From positions 124,001-188,000 of the forward strand of contig DDUU01000051.1 of assembly GCA_002344965.1 (NCBI GenBank): a stretch of DNA of 64,000 bases, written 5' to 3'. Positions 7,916 to 16,379 of the stretch are shown in pieces. The notes beneath the pieces were generated by a model that saw only the letters and a program-made list of their open reading frames with translations, made no database searches and was not told the DNA's origin. The position numbers and the translations under genes are program-made. The stretch is from Candidatus Tepidiaquacellales bacterium UBA2330. GTDB lineage: Bacteria; Bacteroidota; Ignavibacteria; Tepidaquicellales; Tepidaquicellaceae. Each line of letters starts with the position of its first letter. Position 1 is the first letter of the stretch.

Positions 7916-9346
7916 ATGACCGGGAATAAACAGGACGGAGTTCATTCAAGCGGATTACTTACTAAACTTGGATTAGTAACTGCAATTTTAATAGTCGTCA
8001 GTTCGATGATAGGTTCGGGTATATTCAAGAAAGCAGCGCCGATGGCTGATGATCTTGAATCAGGAGGATTACTTCTTTTATGCTGGGTGATAGCAGGTCT
8101 TATTACTATGATCGGCGCGGCTACCAATGCGGAAATAGCAGGACTTATTGCAGCTCCCGGCGGACAGTATGTTTATTTCAAGGAAATGTACGGCAAAGCT
8201 TTCGCATTCATTTACGGCTGGTCATGCTTTTCCGTGATACAGTCAGCTTCCATAGCATCAATAGCTTATGTATTTTCAGAATCAGTAAACGCAATACTGC
8301 CTCTTCCCCGGCTCGGCGCTGAAATGGAAAATTTCAGCATACTCGGTATATTTTATCCGTTCGCAAGCTTCGGCGTTAAAGCGCTTACAATTGCAACAAT
8401 AATATTTCTGACAGTTGCAAACTATCTCGGTGTCATATTCGGCGGTATCATAAATAATATTTTCACTTCTCTCAAAGTTCTCGGAATACTTATTATAATT
8501 ACACTCGGACTAACGATGAGCGGCGGCTCTGCTGAAAATGTCTTACCTATCGGACCAAATCCAACAGCGGAATACGGAACTTCACTCGGATTATTCGGGG
8601 CAATGTTTGCCGCAATGCTCGGCGCATTCTGGGCTTATGACGGCTGGAATAATATCGGTTATCTCGGAGGCGAGGTGAAAAATCCCAAGAAAAATATTCC
8701 TGTCGCTCTCTTTACCGGAGTGGGAATTGTCATCGGTATTTATCTGCTTACTAATTTTGTATTCCTTTATGTAATGCCTGTCAGTGAGATCATTGATGTT
8801 GCTCAAAAGGATAATACCATTATCGCTGTAGAAGTAATGAGAAAATTTTTAGGGTTCGGCGGAGCGTTCTTTATTTCAATACTTATAATGGTCTCAACTT
8901 TCGGTACGACAAACGGATCCATTCTCGCTTCATCAAGAATTTATTTTGCAATGTCGCGCGATAAACTATTTTTTAAATCCGCGGGAAATGTTCATCCGTC
9001 ATTTAAAACACCTTATACTTCGCTTGTCATTCAGGGTATATGGTCGTGCATTCTTGTCCTGTCCGGAACTTTTGATCAGCTTACGGATATGGTGATCTTC
9101 GCATCATTTATTTTTTACGGGGCAGGAGCTTTCGGCGTGTTTATACTGAGAAGAAAAATGAAAGATCATAACAGACCGTATAAAACAGTCGGCTATCCTG
9201 TACTGCCGCTGATTTTCGTTCTGTTCTGTATTACGCTTGTTGTAGTAACAATAATTCAGAATCCGCGTGATGCGGGATTCGGGCTGCTTCTGGTGCTCAG
9301 CGGAATTCCGTTTTACTTATACTGGAACCGGCGAGGCAGGAATTAA
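7916..9346 (+). CDS. APC-family amino acid permease
   Basis: A 476-residue integral membrane protein with about 12 predicted helices. The N-terminal segment VSSMIGSGIFKKAAPM matches the first-helix unwound GSGIF motif of the amino acid-polyamine-organocation superfamily, which binds the substrate carboxylate. Other typical segments are GALWAYDGWNN-like FWAYDGWNNIGYLGGEVKNPKKNIP and VSTFGTTNGSILASSRIYFAMSRD. The closest functional classes are LAT/serine-threonine exchangers or general amino acid permeases, and the substrate cannot be read from the sequence. It is the last gene of the plus-strand run from trmH and ends convergently with the YciI-like gene. No strong G+C terminator is visible, only an AT-only hairpin near 9348-9366. 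Confidence 0.85.
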   Translation: MTGNKQDGVHSSGLLTKLGLVTAILIVVSSMIGSGIFKKAAPMADDLESGGLLLLCWVIAGLITMIGAATNAEIAGLIAAPGGQYVYFKEMYGKAFAFIYGWSCFSVIQSASIASIAYVFSESVNAILPLPRLGAEMENFSILGIFYPFASFGVKALTIATIIFLTVANYLGVIFGGIINNIFTSLKVLGILIIITLGLTMSGGSAENVLPIGPNPTAEYGTSLGLFGAMFAAMLGAFWAYDGWNNIGYLGGEVKNPKKNIPVALFTGVGIVIGIYLLTNFVFLYVMPVSEIIDVAQKDNTIIAVEVMRKFLGFGGAFFISILIMVSTFGTTNGSILASSRIYFAMSRDKLFFKSAGNVHPSFKTPYTSLVIQGIWSCILVLSGTFDQLTDMVIFASFIFYGAGAFGVFILRRKMKDHNRPYKTVGYPVLPLIFVLFCITLVVVTIIQNPRDAGFGLLLVLSGIPFYLYWNRRGRN

Positions 9347-9423
9347 AATTTTATTACTAATAAAATACTACTGGATGCTGAAAATAATTTATGCAATGAA
9401 CTTTAGCATAAAATCAAAACTGA

Positions 9424-9882
9424 CTAATCTATTATACTGGTTTTCTGAATGGTCTTATGAAGTTTATTTATTTCCATTAAAGCAGCGGAACCGTACCAAG
9501 GGTGTAGTTCCATTTCCAGTACTCCCGCCTGCACGGCAGGATCAGTCTCAGTAAGTTTTTTCGCTTCTTCAATTGTCTTCACATTAAAAATATAGATGCC
9601 TCTTATTTCTCCGTTATCAGAAAACGGACCTGCAAGTATGAGAGAACCTTCTTCAGCCATTCTCATTATGTTTCTTAAATGAGCCATCTGAAGCTCATTT
9701 GCTTTTTCATTATTTTCCGGTTTGACTTTTCCTGATTTAAGAAAAGCCATCACATATTCTTTCATCCCGTAATCATCCGCGCCGAGAGATTTTGCATAAG
9801 CTGAATCATAGCTGCCGCTTTGAGTATATCCTGTGTTTGAGATCATTATAGTCAGGAACATTAGAAAAATTATTTTCAGCAT
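9424..9882 (-). CDS. Secreted YciI-like domain protein
   Basis: The 152 residues start with a signal peptide (MLKIIFLMFLTIMISNTGYT) followed by a YciI/YCII-related domain: a His in MAHLRNIMRMAEEG, the typical LAGPFSDNGEIRGIYIF stretch, then EEAKKLTETDPAVQAG and ELHPWYG. The family has a ferredoxin-like dimer fold with a His-Asp pair and poorly known function; some members act as small dehalogenase-like or muconolactone-isomerase-like enzymes. An exported version is less common than the cytoplasmic form. It follows the E1 dehydrogenase gene by 36 bases on the same strand, which may reflect co-transcription rather than shared function. Confidence 0.8.
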   Translation of the reverse strand: MLKIIFLMFLTIMISNTGYTQSGSYDSAYAKSLGADDYGMKEYVMAFLKSGKVKPENNEKANELQMAHLRNIMRMAEEGSLILAGPFSDNGEIRGIYIFNVKTIEEAKKLTETDPAVQAGVLEMELHPWYGSAALMEINKLHKTIQKTSIID

Positions 9883-9918
9883 AGTTCTTAGTATTTAATA
9901 AATTTTAAAAAATCTGTT

Positions 9919-11937
9919 TTAATATTCTGACAGTTCTATCAGTTTCTTTCTGAATACATCTTTCTGAAAAAAGTTCTCTTCGAGAACCGAAGAAAAAGGG
10001 ACCGGAGTGTCCAGACTTCCGCAGCGCATTACAGGCGCATCCAGATTTTTAAATAAATGTTCGGATATATATGCAGCGATCTCAGCTCCGATACCGCCTG
10101 TTAAAGTGTCTTCATGCACTATCAGGACCTTACCTGTTTTTGAAACGCTTTCCGTAACAGTATCTTTATCCCAGGGAAGGAGTGTGCGCAGGTCTATAAG
10201 TTCGGCGGAAATGTTTTTATTTTCATCTAATATTTTTTCCGCCCAGTGAACTCCCATTCCGTAAGTTACAATAGTCAGATCATCGCCTTCTCTTACAATC
10301 TTTGCTTTTCCGGATTCCACTGTATAATAATCATCGGGTATGTCTTCCGTTAAACTTCTGTACAAAGCTTTATGCTCAAAAAACAAAACCGGATTCGGAT
10401 CTTCGATTGCAGCTGCGATCATTCCTTTAGCATCATATGGATTAGACGGATAAAATATCTTAAGTCCCGGCGTATGAAAAAACCAAGCTTCATTTGACTG
10501 CGAATGAAATGGTCCGGCTCCGACACCTGCACCGCACGGCATTCTGATGACGACATCTGCATTCTGTCCCCATCGGTAATGTATCTTAGCAAGATTATTT
10601 ACAACAGGATTGAAACCGCTTGTGATAAAATCCGCAAACTGCATTTCCACAACCGACTTTATTCCTTTTATCGAAAGACCAAGTGCTGCGCCGATTATCG
10701 CAGATTCACAAATAGGCGTATTGCGGATCCTCTCTTTACCGAATTCCTGATAAAAATTTTCCGTAACTTTAAATACACCGCCGTACTCCGCGATATCCTG
10801 CCCCATAATTACAAGGTCTTTATATTTTCTCATAGATAATCTGAGTCCGTCTGAAACAGCATCGACAAATCTTTTCGGTGATGCAGCTTTTCCCGCCGGT
10901 TGAATTACTTTCTGAATGTAAGGCGCATACACGTCATTCAGTTCTTTTACAGTGTCTGCAGGTGTTTCAGGGTCATTAAGCGCTTCATCAAGCGCGCTAT
11001 CAATTTCTTTTTTGAATTCATCTCTGATCAGACTTATTTTCTCATCATCGAGAACTCCCTCTTCGAGAAGATAGCTTTCATAATTCAGCACAGGATCTTT
11101 CTTTGCCCATTCCTCGAAAAGTTCTTTAGGAACATATTTAACACCTGATGCTTCTTCGTGTCCTCTCATTCTGAAAGTCTTGCATTCGAGAAGCAGCGGT
11201 CGCGGATCATTTTTCATGGACTCCGCATAAGTTTTTACTGTATCATAAACCGTAAGAATATTATTTCCGTCGATCTGCATAGCTTCCATTCCGTAACCGA
11301 CTCCCTTGTCTGAAAGGTCGCCGCATTTATACTGTTCATTAAGCGGAGTTGAAAGTCCGTATCCGTTATTTTCTATTACAAAAATAACAGGAAGATTCCA
11401 TACAGCAGCGACATTAAGTGATTCGTGAAAATCGCCTTCGCTTGTTCCGCCGTCACCTGTAAATACTGCTGTAATTTTTTTATCATTCTTAAGAAGCGAT
11501 GCAAGTCCGATACCGTCAGCGATTGCAAGCTGCGGACCGAGATGCGAGATCATCCCGACTATATGGTATTCATTTGTTCCGAAATGAAAAGATCTTTCCC
11601 GGCCTTTTGAAAATCCGTCATACTTTCCCTGAAGCTGTCTGAATAATTTTGCAAGCGGAAGTCCTTTTACGGTGAACACTCCGAGATTTCTGTGCATAGG
11701 GAGTATGTATTCATCTCTGTCAAGCGCCATACTGACTCCAACTGAAATAGCTTCCTGTCCGATACCGGAAAACCATTTTGAGATCTTTCCTTTCCTCAGC
11801 AGCAGCAGCATTTTCTCTTCAATTAATCTCGGAAGCAGTATGCCTTTATATAAAGAGAGCAGAGTGTCATTATCATAATCTTTCCTGTCGAAACTCATTA
11901 ACCTTCTTCTCAGATCAGGAGATGTCTGTGATTCCAT
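9919..11937 (-). CDS. 2-oxoacid dehydrogenase E1, alpha and beta subunits fused
   Basis: A thiamine-diphosphate enzyme that decarboxylates a 2-oxoacid and passes the acyl group to a lipoyl E2. The 672 residues join two normally separate chains. Residues ~1-340 are E1-alpha with the ThDP motif G161-D-G ending at N190-N191. Residues ~353-672 are E1-beta, beginning SPKRFVDAVSDGLRL, with MGQDIAEYGGVF, TPICESAIIGAALG and PSNPYDAKGM. Such fusions are common in Bacteroidota, where they are annotated as pyruvate or branched-chain (2-oxoisovalerate) dehydrogenase. The YGGVF-type beta chain favours branched-chain substrates, but this is uncertain. No E2 or E3 gene is in the window. The upstream 300 bases separate it from a divergent small gene. 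Confidence 0.9.
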   Translation of the reverse strand: MESQTSPDLRRRLMSFDRKDYDNDTLLSLYKGILLPRLIEEKMLLLLRKGKISKWFSGIGQEAISVGVSMALDRDEYILPMHRNLGVFTVKGLPLAKLFRQLQGKYDGFSKGRERSFHFGTNEYHIVGMISHLGPQLAIADGIGLASLLKNDKKITAVFTGDGGTSEGDFHESLNVAAVWNLPVIFVIENNGYGLSTPLNEQYKCGDLSDKGVGYGMEAMQIDGNNILTVYDTVKTYAESMKNDPRPLLLECKTFRMRGHEEASGVKYVPKELFEEWAKKDPVLNYESYLLEEGVLDDEKISLIRDEFKKEIDSALDEALNDPETPADTVKELNDVYAPYIQKVIQPAGKAASPKRFVDAVSDGLRLSMRKYKDLVIMGQDIAEYGGVFKVTENFYQEFGKERIRNTPICESAIIGAALGLSIKGIKSVVEMQFADFITSGFNPVVNNLAKIHYRWGQNADVVIRMPCGAGVGAGPFHSQSNEAWFFHTPGLKIFYPSNPYDAKGMIAAAIEDPNPVLFFEHKALYRSLTEDIPDDYYTVESGKAKIVREGDDLTIVTYGMGVHWAEKILDENKNISAELIDLRTLLPWDKDTVTESVSKTGKVLIVHEDTLTGGIGAEIAAYISEHLFKNLDAPVMRCGSLDTPVPFSSVLEENFFQKDVFRKKLIELSEY

Positions 11938-12243
11938 TTAGTTTTTGATTTAATGTTCGTATAACTGCAAAATAAGAATTGATATCGTGATTATAAATGA
12001 TGAATGAACATCTTTATCACTTTGAATAAAAAGCTTTCACGAAAAAAAAATAAAAGTGTTTAACAAAGAAGATTTTAAAAAATAAATATATTTACTACTT
12101 TATGACAAGAAATTTTAAAAAAGAATTACGCCTGGATTTACAACTGCTGTTGCACAGTAATGTATTGAAATTTTAAAATTTTTTTTAAAACGATAATTTG
12201 TTTCAAGTTTTATAAATTATATTAATCAATTAAATAAACCTTT
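11938..12243. other. Divergent intergenic region, nothing specific recognised
   Basis: About 305 very AT-rich bases lie between the divergent E1 fusion and the small membrane protein gene. They must contain the promoters for both. I see runs of A and T and a weak CAAC/GTTG inverted repeat around 12140, but no ORF, RNA gene or operator I can defend. Confidence 0.45.
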
Positions 12244-12462
12244 ATGAAAGTTATCGGAATTGTTTTAGGAATAGTCGCAATGCTCGGAATGGCAGTAGCT
12301 TTTATCCCTTTGCTGGGATGGCTTAACTGGCTGAACATACCTTTTGCAATAATAGGACTGATATTCAGCATTATCGGAAAAACAAGAACGGGTATTACGC
12401 TTTGCAGTATTGCAATACTTTTCGGAATATTCAGACTAATGTTAGGCGGCGGTATTCTCTGA
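12244..12462 (+). CDS. Small two-helix membrane protein, unknown function
   Basis: A 72-residue, very hydrophobic product starting MKVIGIVLGIVAMLGMAVAF. It has two or three closely packed membrane segments (about 1-22, 24-45 and 52-70) and a short KTRTG turn. Small proteins of this look occur widely in Bacteroidota next to unrelated genes, and I do not recognise a named family. The ORF has a good ATG, and a hairpin terminator lies 35-60 bases after its stop, which supports it as a real transcription unit. It stands alone between a divergent E1 gene and a convergent ferritin gene. Confidence 0.65.
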   Translation: MKVIGIVLGIVAMLGMAVAFIPLLGWLNWLNIPFAIIGLIFSIIGKTRTGITLCSIAILFGIFRLMLGGGIL

Positions 12463-12496
12463 TTTATGATTTTTTAATGACTTTGAAATTTAAGCA

Positions 12497-12527
12497 AAAA
12501 AAAGACAGGTCAGAGACCTGCCTTTTA
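12497..12527. terminator. Rho-independent terminator between convergent genes
   Basis: A perfect 6-bp stem CAGGTC/GACCTG (12506-12511 and 12515-12520) with an AGA loop is flanked by an A-run on the left and CCTTTT on the right. It can therefore terminate transcription in both directions: the small membrane protein gene (plus) and the ferritin gene (minus). Confidence 0.8.
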
Positions 12528-12547
12528 AATTTATATTTAAGTTAATC

Positions 12548-13051
12548 TTATTCCGCAGGTACGAATTTCCTTGCGCTTAATTCATTGTCAATTGTAAGAA
12601 GTCCGAGACCTTCACCGTTTATCAGTTTTAACCTGGCAATAATTTTAGACATTGTTGCTTCTTCTTCTACTTGTTCATCCACATACCACTCAAGAAAACT
12701 TCTGACTGAATGGTCATTTTCCTTAATTGCAATATCCATAAGATCGTTGATGCTTTTGGTAATATATCGCTCGTGCTCAAGAGCTTCTTCAAATACATTC
12801 AGCGCTGAACTGAATTCCGATTTCGGCTCGCCGAGAGATTTCAATATTACGCGGCCACCTTTATCATGCACAAAATTAAACATCTTCATAGCATGAAAAT
12901 GTTCTTCCTGCGCCTGCACGTTGAAATAATTTGCAAAACCTTCCATCTCTATAGATTCGAGATATGCCGACATGGACAGATACATATATTCAGAAAAAAA
13001 CTCTTTGTTTATCTGTTCATTAATTGCGTCCTGAAGTTTTTTCGTTAACAT
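12548..13051 (-). CDS. ftnA: Non-haem bacterial ferritin
   Basis: A 167-residue iron-storage ferritin that oxidises Fe(II) at a di-iron centre and stores it in a 24-mer shell. Ferroxidase residues can be seen: Glu17 (N-K-E-F-F-S-E-Y), Glu49/Glu50 with His53 in QAQEEHFHAMK, the helix C Glu in EALEHER and the helix D EQVEEE segment. The length and lack of a haem-ligand Met pattern fit FtnA rather than bacterioferritin. An unusually clear Shine-Dalgarno precedes the ATG, whereas most genes here lack one, suggesting strong translation. It follows nuoG by 42 bases on the same strand, so read-through from nuoG is possible. Confidence 0.93.
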   Translation of the reverse strand: MLTKKLQDAINEQINKEFFSEYMYLSMSAYLESIEMEGFANYFNVQAQEEHFHAMKMFNFVHDKGGRVILKSLGEPKSEFSSALNVFEEALEHERYITKSINDLMDIAIKENDHSVRSFLEWYVDEQVEEEATMSKIIARLKLINGEGLGLLTIDNELSARKFVPAE

Positions 13052-13056
13052 TTTTT

Positions 13057-13062
13057 CTCCTT
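13057..13062 (-). promoter_or_regulatory. Strong Shine-Dalgarno before ferritin
   Basis: On the minus strand the sequence AAGGAG lies 5 bases upstream of the ferritin ATG (13049-13051). Most genes in the window have only AT-rich sequence there, so this site fixes the start and marks the gene as one expected to be well translated. Confidence 0.7.
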
Positions 13063-13093
13063 ATATAAATTAAATAAAATATTACGTATTTGT

Positions 13094-14773
13094 TTACGCT
13101 TCCACAAAAGGTCTTTCACCGGCAACAATACCTTTGCTTCCGATGGTTTCATAATCATATCCGTTCAATTCCGGAACTGCGCTGCAAAGTTCCGTAAACA
13201 CTTCCTCTGAATTTTCAAATTCAAAATTATGTCCCATAGCTTTTGCAATTAGTTTTAAAATTTTCCATCCGGGTCTGGAGTTGAATTTCGTTCCTCGTGT
13301 CCATCTGTCATTATGCGCGCCGAACTTATCCAATCTCGACAATGAAAACTCTCCTATAAGTCTCTCCTGTTCCAGTGATGCGACAGCAGGTTTAAGTCTC
13401 TGTATCCGGTTCTGAAAATTTACGAATGTTCCGTTTATTTCAGCATAAGTTGATACCGGAAGTATTACGTTCGCCTGTTCTGAAAATGTATTTTTATAAG
13501 AGATGAGATTAATTGTCGTTTCAATATTTTTCATAAACACATCAGAGCCGTTTATGTTTTTTATTTCTTCATTCAATATAACCAACATCTTTATATTTCC
13601 GGAACTTAGCGAGTCTGTAACGCTGTCTGAAATAGGTTTAATACCAAGAAGTTTCATTCCGTTTGAATTCGGAGTCATATCGGATTTTCTTAAAATATCA
13701 TCACCGAAATTTTCATCAAAGCGCGGTATGTAAAAGACATTATCACTGCTGAATATATCCCCGGCAAATTTCTTCAAAGCGTAATTATCTTCAAGAGTCG
13801 AATTAGCAGAAGCAATAAATAAAATTTCACCGGCGCTGTATTTTTTCAGATGAGATATCGATTTTGAGACAGCTTCATCCCAGTCGACATCCAGAAGATC
13901 TTCTTTCTCCGTCGTACCTTCGTCCAGTTTAATTGCAGGGGAATTAAACCTGAGCTCTTCGTCATTTACACCTTTAATGGTATTTAATCTTCCGTAATCA
14001 CAAAGCCAGTAATCATTGACAGATAAATTTTCTCTCGGTTCGATCCTGAGAATTTTATTGTTTCTGACACCTACGATAGTATTACAGCCTCTTGCGCATC
14101 CGGGACAAACTGAATCGGTAAATGACATTTCCCAGACTCGTGATTTGAATCTGAAATCTTCCGAAGTCAGTGCTCCCACAGGACATATCTCTATTACATT
14201 CATCGAATACGGATTATCCAGCTCTTCACCCGGAAATGTTTCAATCGTAACGTGATCACCTCTTTGTACAAAAGTAAGCTCCGGATCTTTAGCGATCTCC
14301 TCACAGAATCTTATGCATCTCGAACAGCTGATACATCTTTCCTGATCAAATAATACATTAGGTCCGAGTTTTACTCTTTTATCCTTTTGATTTTTTGCCT
14401 CGTCAAATCTTGAAATTCCTACTCCGTACTGATAAGCATAATCCTGAAGTTTGCATTCACCCGCTTCATCACAGATTGGACAGTCGAGCGGATGATTAAT
14501 AAGAAGAAATTCCATCACAGCATTCTGCGCATGAATCACTTTTTCGGATTTTGACCTGACTCTCATTCCGGGTGTAGCGGGAGTCGAACAGGCGATCACA
14601 AGTTTTGGCATATCTACTATTTCAACGAGACATATCCTGCAGTTTCCCGATACTGAAAGCGATGGATGATAACAGAAATGGGCTATCTCAATTCCGGCGT
14701 TAAGAGCTGCCTGAATGATAGTCTGTCCGGCGGAAAATTCCACCTCTTTATCATCGATTATAATTGTTGGCAT
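13094..14773 (-). CDS. nuoG: NADH-quinone oxidoreductase subunit G (NuoG), short form
   Basis: The electron-input subunit of complex I. Cluster ligands can be placed: 2Fe-2S at Cys34, Cys45, Cys48 and Cys62; the His94-Cys98-Cys101-Cys107 4Fe-4S site; 4Fe-4S at Cys147, Cys150, Cys153 with Cys197; and the ferredoxin-type Cys157. An extra CxxCxxxC-x27-C set, Cys223, Cys226, Cys230 and Cys258, matches the optional N7 cluster known from E. coli and Thermus. After ~270 the molybdopterin-like domain is only about 290 residues, giving 559 in total against roughly 780-910 in the best-studied enzymes. No other nuo gene is adjacent: it begins its own transcript and is followed by ferritin. It could serve complex I from a distant locus or another NADH-linked enzyme. 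Confidence 0.85.
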   Translation of the reverse strand: MPTIIIDDKEVEFSAGQTIIQAALNAGIEIAHFCYHPSLSVSGNCRICLVEIVDMPKLVIACSTPATPGMRVRSKSEKVIHAQNAVMEFLLINHPLDCPICDEAGECKLQDYAYQYGVGISRFDEAKNQKDKRVKLGPNVLFDQERCISCSRCIRFCEEIAKDPELTFVQRGDHVTIETFPGEELDNPYSMNVIEICPVGALTSEDFRFKSRVWEMSFTDSVCPGCARGCNTIVGVRNNKILRIEPRENLSVNDYWLCDYGRLNTIKGVNDEELRFNSPAIKLDEGTTEKEDLLDVDWDEAVSKSISHLKKYSAGEILFIASANSTLEDNYALKKFAGDIFSSDNVFYIPRFDENFGDDILRKSDMTPNSNGMKLLGIKPISDSVTDSLSSGNIKMLVILNEEIKNINGSDVFMKNIETTINLISYKNTFSEQANVILPVSTYAEINGTFVNFQNRIQRLKPAVASLEQERLIGEFSLSRLDKFGAHNDRWTRGTKFNSRPGWKILKLIAKAMGHNFEFENSEEVFTELCSAVPELNGYDYETIGSKGIVAGERPFVEA

Positions 14774-14885
14774 TTTGAAATTCGGTTGAATGGAAAATTT
14801 CGTTTAAATTAAATCTATTTTTATCTTTTTTCAATTCAGTTTAATTCACAATTTAAGCACATTAATTACACAAAGAATAATCAAT

Positions 14886-15254
14886 ATGAACACACGAAAA
14901 ATCCTGCTTGTAACTTCTGACAAAGATCTATACGGTATTGTGAAAATATCAGCGCTGACGCTCACAAAACTGAACTGTCAGGTCAGTATTGAAGAGTCTT
15001 CTGATTTCGAAGAAATATTAAAAAAATCTAAGGAAGAAAATCTTGATATGATAATTGCAGACGCTGATCATGAGAGTTTAAATATACCTGTTCTGATAAA
15101 AGAAATCCGTAACGGGAATGTTCCTTCATTAAAAAAGATAATGACAGTTTATTCCGGAAATATTAACAGGGATGAATATTTCAAAGCCGGCTGCGACAGT
15201 ATTATGTCAAAGGATGAATTCAAAAGAGTCGTTAACAATATTTTACAGCATTGA
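14886..15254 (+). CDS. Stand-alone receiver-like (CheY-fold) protein, possibly degenerate
   Basis: The 122 residues follow a CheY-like pattern: strand RKILLVTSDKD, a central strand ending MIIADAD whose Asp could be the phosphoacceptor, strand KKIMTVYSG with a Ser/Thr-type switch position, and a Lys in IMSKDEF. The acidic pair normally found after strand 1 (often DD) is weak here (SDKD). Phosphorylation is possible but not assured. There is no output domain and no kinase gene next to it. It lies alone, divergent from nuoG and convergent with the DUF1579 gene. Confidence 0.6.
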   Translation: MNTRKILLVTSDKDLYGIVKISALTLTKLNCQVSIEESSDFEEILKKSKEENLDMIIADADHESLNIPVLIKEIRNGNVPSLKKIMTVYSGNINRDEYFKAGCDSIMSKDEFKRVVNNILQH

Positions 15255-15310
15255 AAAATTTCTCACACAGAAAAAATTTCTACATTAAGAAATCAGCTTT
15301 TGTAATTAAA

Positions 15311-15808
15311 TTATGTGATTCTTTTATATTCTATCTCAACAGCTTTCGCCTCTTCGCCGCCGGGAGTAATATTGTAAGCTGAAATAATTAGATTATCTTT
15401 ATCCTTTAAAATTACTTCCGTTTTCCATCCCCATCTTTCAGCGTAATCCGTGTCTCCGTAATTGCCGATAACAGAGAATCCGTCTGAAGTTTCATCACCT
15501 TCTGAAAACATAATGTTCGTTCCGCTATGAAATGTATCAAGATAAGCGATCTGATATTTCTGCTCGGGGATACTGAAACCGATGATTGCTATCGCTTCGT
15601 AATTCTTTCCTTCGAGTTCGTATTTATATTCATGCATAACGAACCTGCCGCCGAGAATGGATCTTATCTCTCCTTTTACAGCTGAAGTATCCGCAAGCAC
15701 TCCCGGTTCAAACCATGTTTTAACGCTGCCTTCCCATTTTCCCGTAAGCTGTAAAAGTCTTGAGTGTCTTCCTGTTTCTACTGATTCTGAAAATTTTATT
15801 TTGCTCAT
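15311..15808 (-). CDS. DUF1579 family protein
   Basis: The protein resembles the DUF1579 family of Bacteroidota and others: LTGKWEGSVKTWFEPG, an ILGGRFVMHEY stretch, IGFSIPEQKYQIAYLDTFHSGTNIM and a C-terminal VEIEYKR. The predicted fold is a lipocalin-like or small beta-barrel with no known reaction. I chose the ATG at 15808 (MSKIKFSES) over the in-frame TTG at 15832, because the conserved region starts after it and ATG is the simpler start. The product is then 165 residues, cytoplasmic, with no signal peptide. Function unknown. Confidence 0.75.
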   Translation of the reverse strand: MSKIKFSESVETGRHSRLLQLTGKWEGSVKTWFEPGVLADTSAVKGEIRSILGGRFVMHEYKYELEGKNYEAIAIIGFSIPEQKYQIAYLDTFHSGTNIMFSEGDETSDGFSVIGNYGDTDYAERWGWKTEVILKDKDNLIISAYNITPGGEEAKAVEIEYKRIT

Positions 15809-16027
15809 AGTAAGTTTACTTTTAGAGATCAACTTAAGTAATTTATTTTTTTATTTAAACATACATGATCAGAATTAATCAATATCATTCAAAAAAAATA
15901 TTCTTAAGAATTTACACAAGATATTCATTTGTAATTCAGGGTTGTCCAAAACATTCCATAAAATTAAATTATGTGTGAGATTTTTCATAAACTTTAAGTA
16001 TTCTTAAACACTGATCAGAATAACTGA

Positions 16028-16280
16028 CTTTGAAAAAATGCCGAAAGAATTCATGAGCAATTCCGTTTATATAATTTCCTTGTCTGAAAAATTTGCACGG
16101 CAAATTTTGAGTTGGAAATATTACAGCAATTGTGAGCCGAAGACGTCCGAAGTGAAAATGAATTCCGGCATTTTTTAGCAGCGGAGTTTATTTTTGGTAC
16201 TTTTATATTGATCTCTCAAAAAAAGTACGATAAGGTAAGCTTAACTTTAATTTAAAAGCAAAATGTTTTGAAAGGATGTG
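16028..16280. repeat. Dispersed ~255 bp structured non-coding repeat, copy 1
   Basis: This stretch matches 43421-43676 at roughly four of five positions by eye, in the same orientation. Its ends can form a long stem: 16033-16043 plus 16047-16054 pair perfectly with 16158-16165 plus 16166-16176 (11 + 8 bp with an AAA bulge). A second hairpin joins 16197-16204 to 16221-16228 (GTACTTTT/AAAAGTAC). A one-base indel and base changes between copies break any shared reading frame, while the stem is kept, so this looks like a structured DNA or RNA element rather than a gene. Confidence 0.75.
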
Positions 16281-16379
16281 CTTATAAATTGAAATTGTTC
16301 TAATTCTACTTCCTTTTATTTAAAATGCTAAAAATCTATTTTCCAATCAGATAAAAATTTATCATTAATTTAACAATAT

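Noticed and set aside
9348..9366. AT-only hairpin after the permease gene
   Set aside because: It has no G-C pair and no T-run, so it is too weak to call a terminator.
9267..9554. 95-residue plus-strand ORF
   Set aside because: It overlaps the 3' end of the permease in another frame and runs into the convergent YciI-like gene.
10504..10839. 111-residue plus-strand ORF
   Set aside because: It lies antisense within the well-conserved E1 fusion gene.
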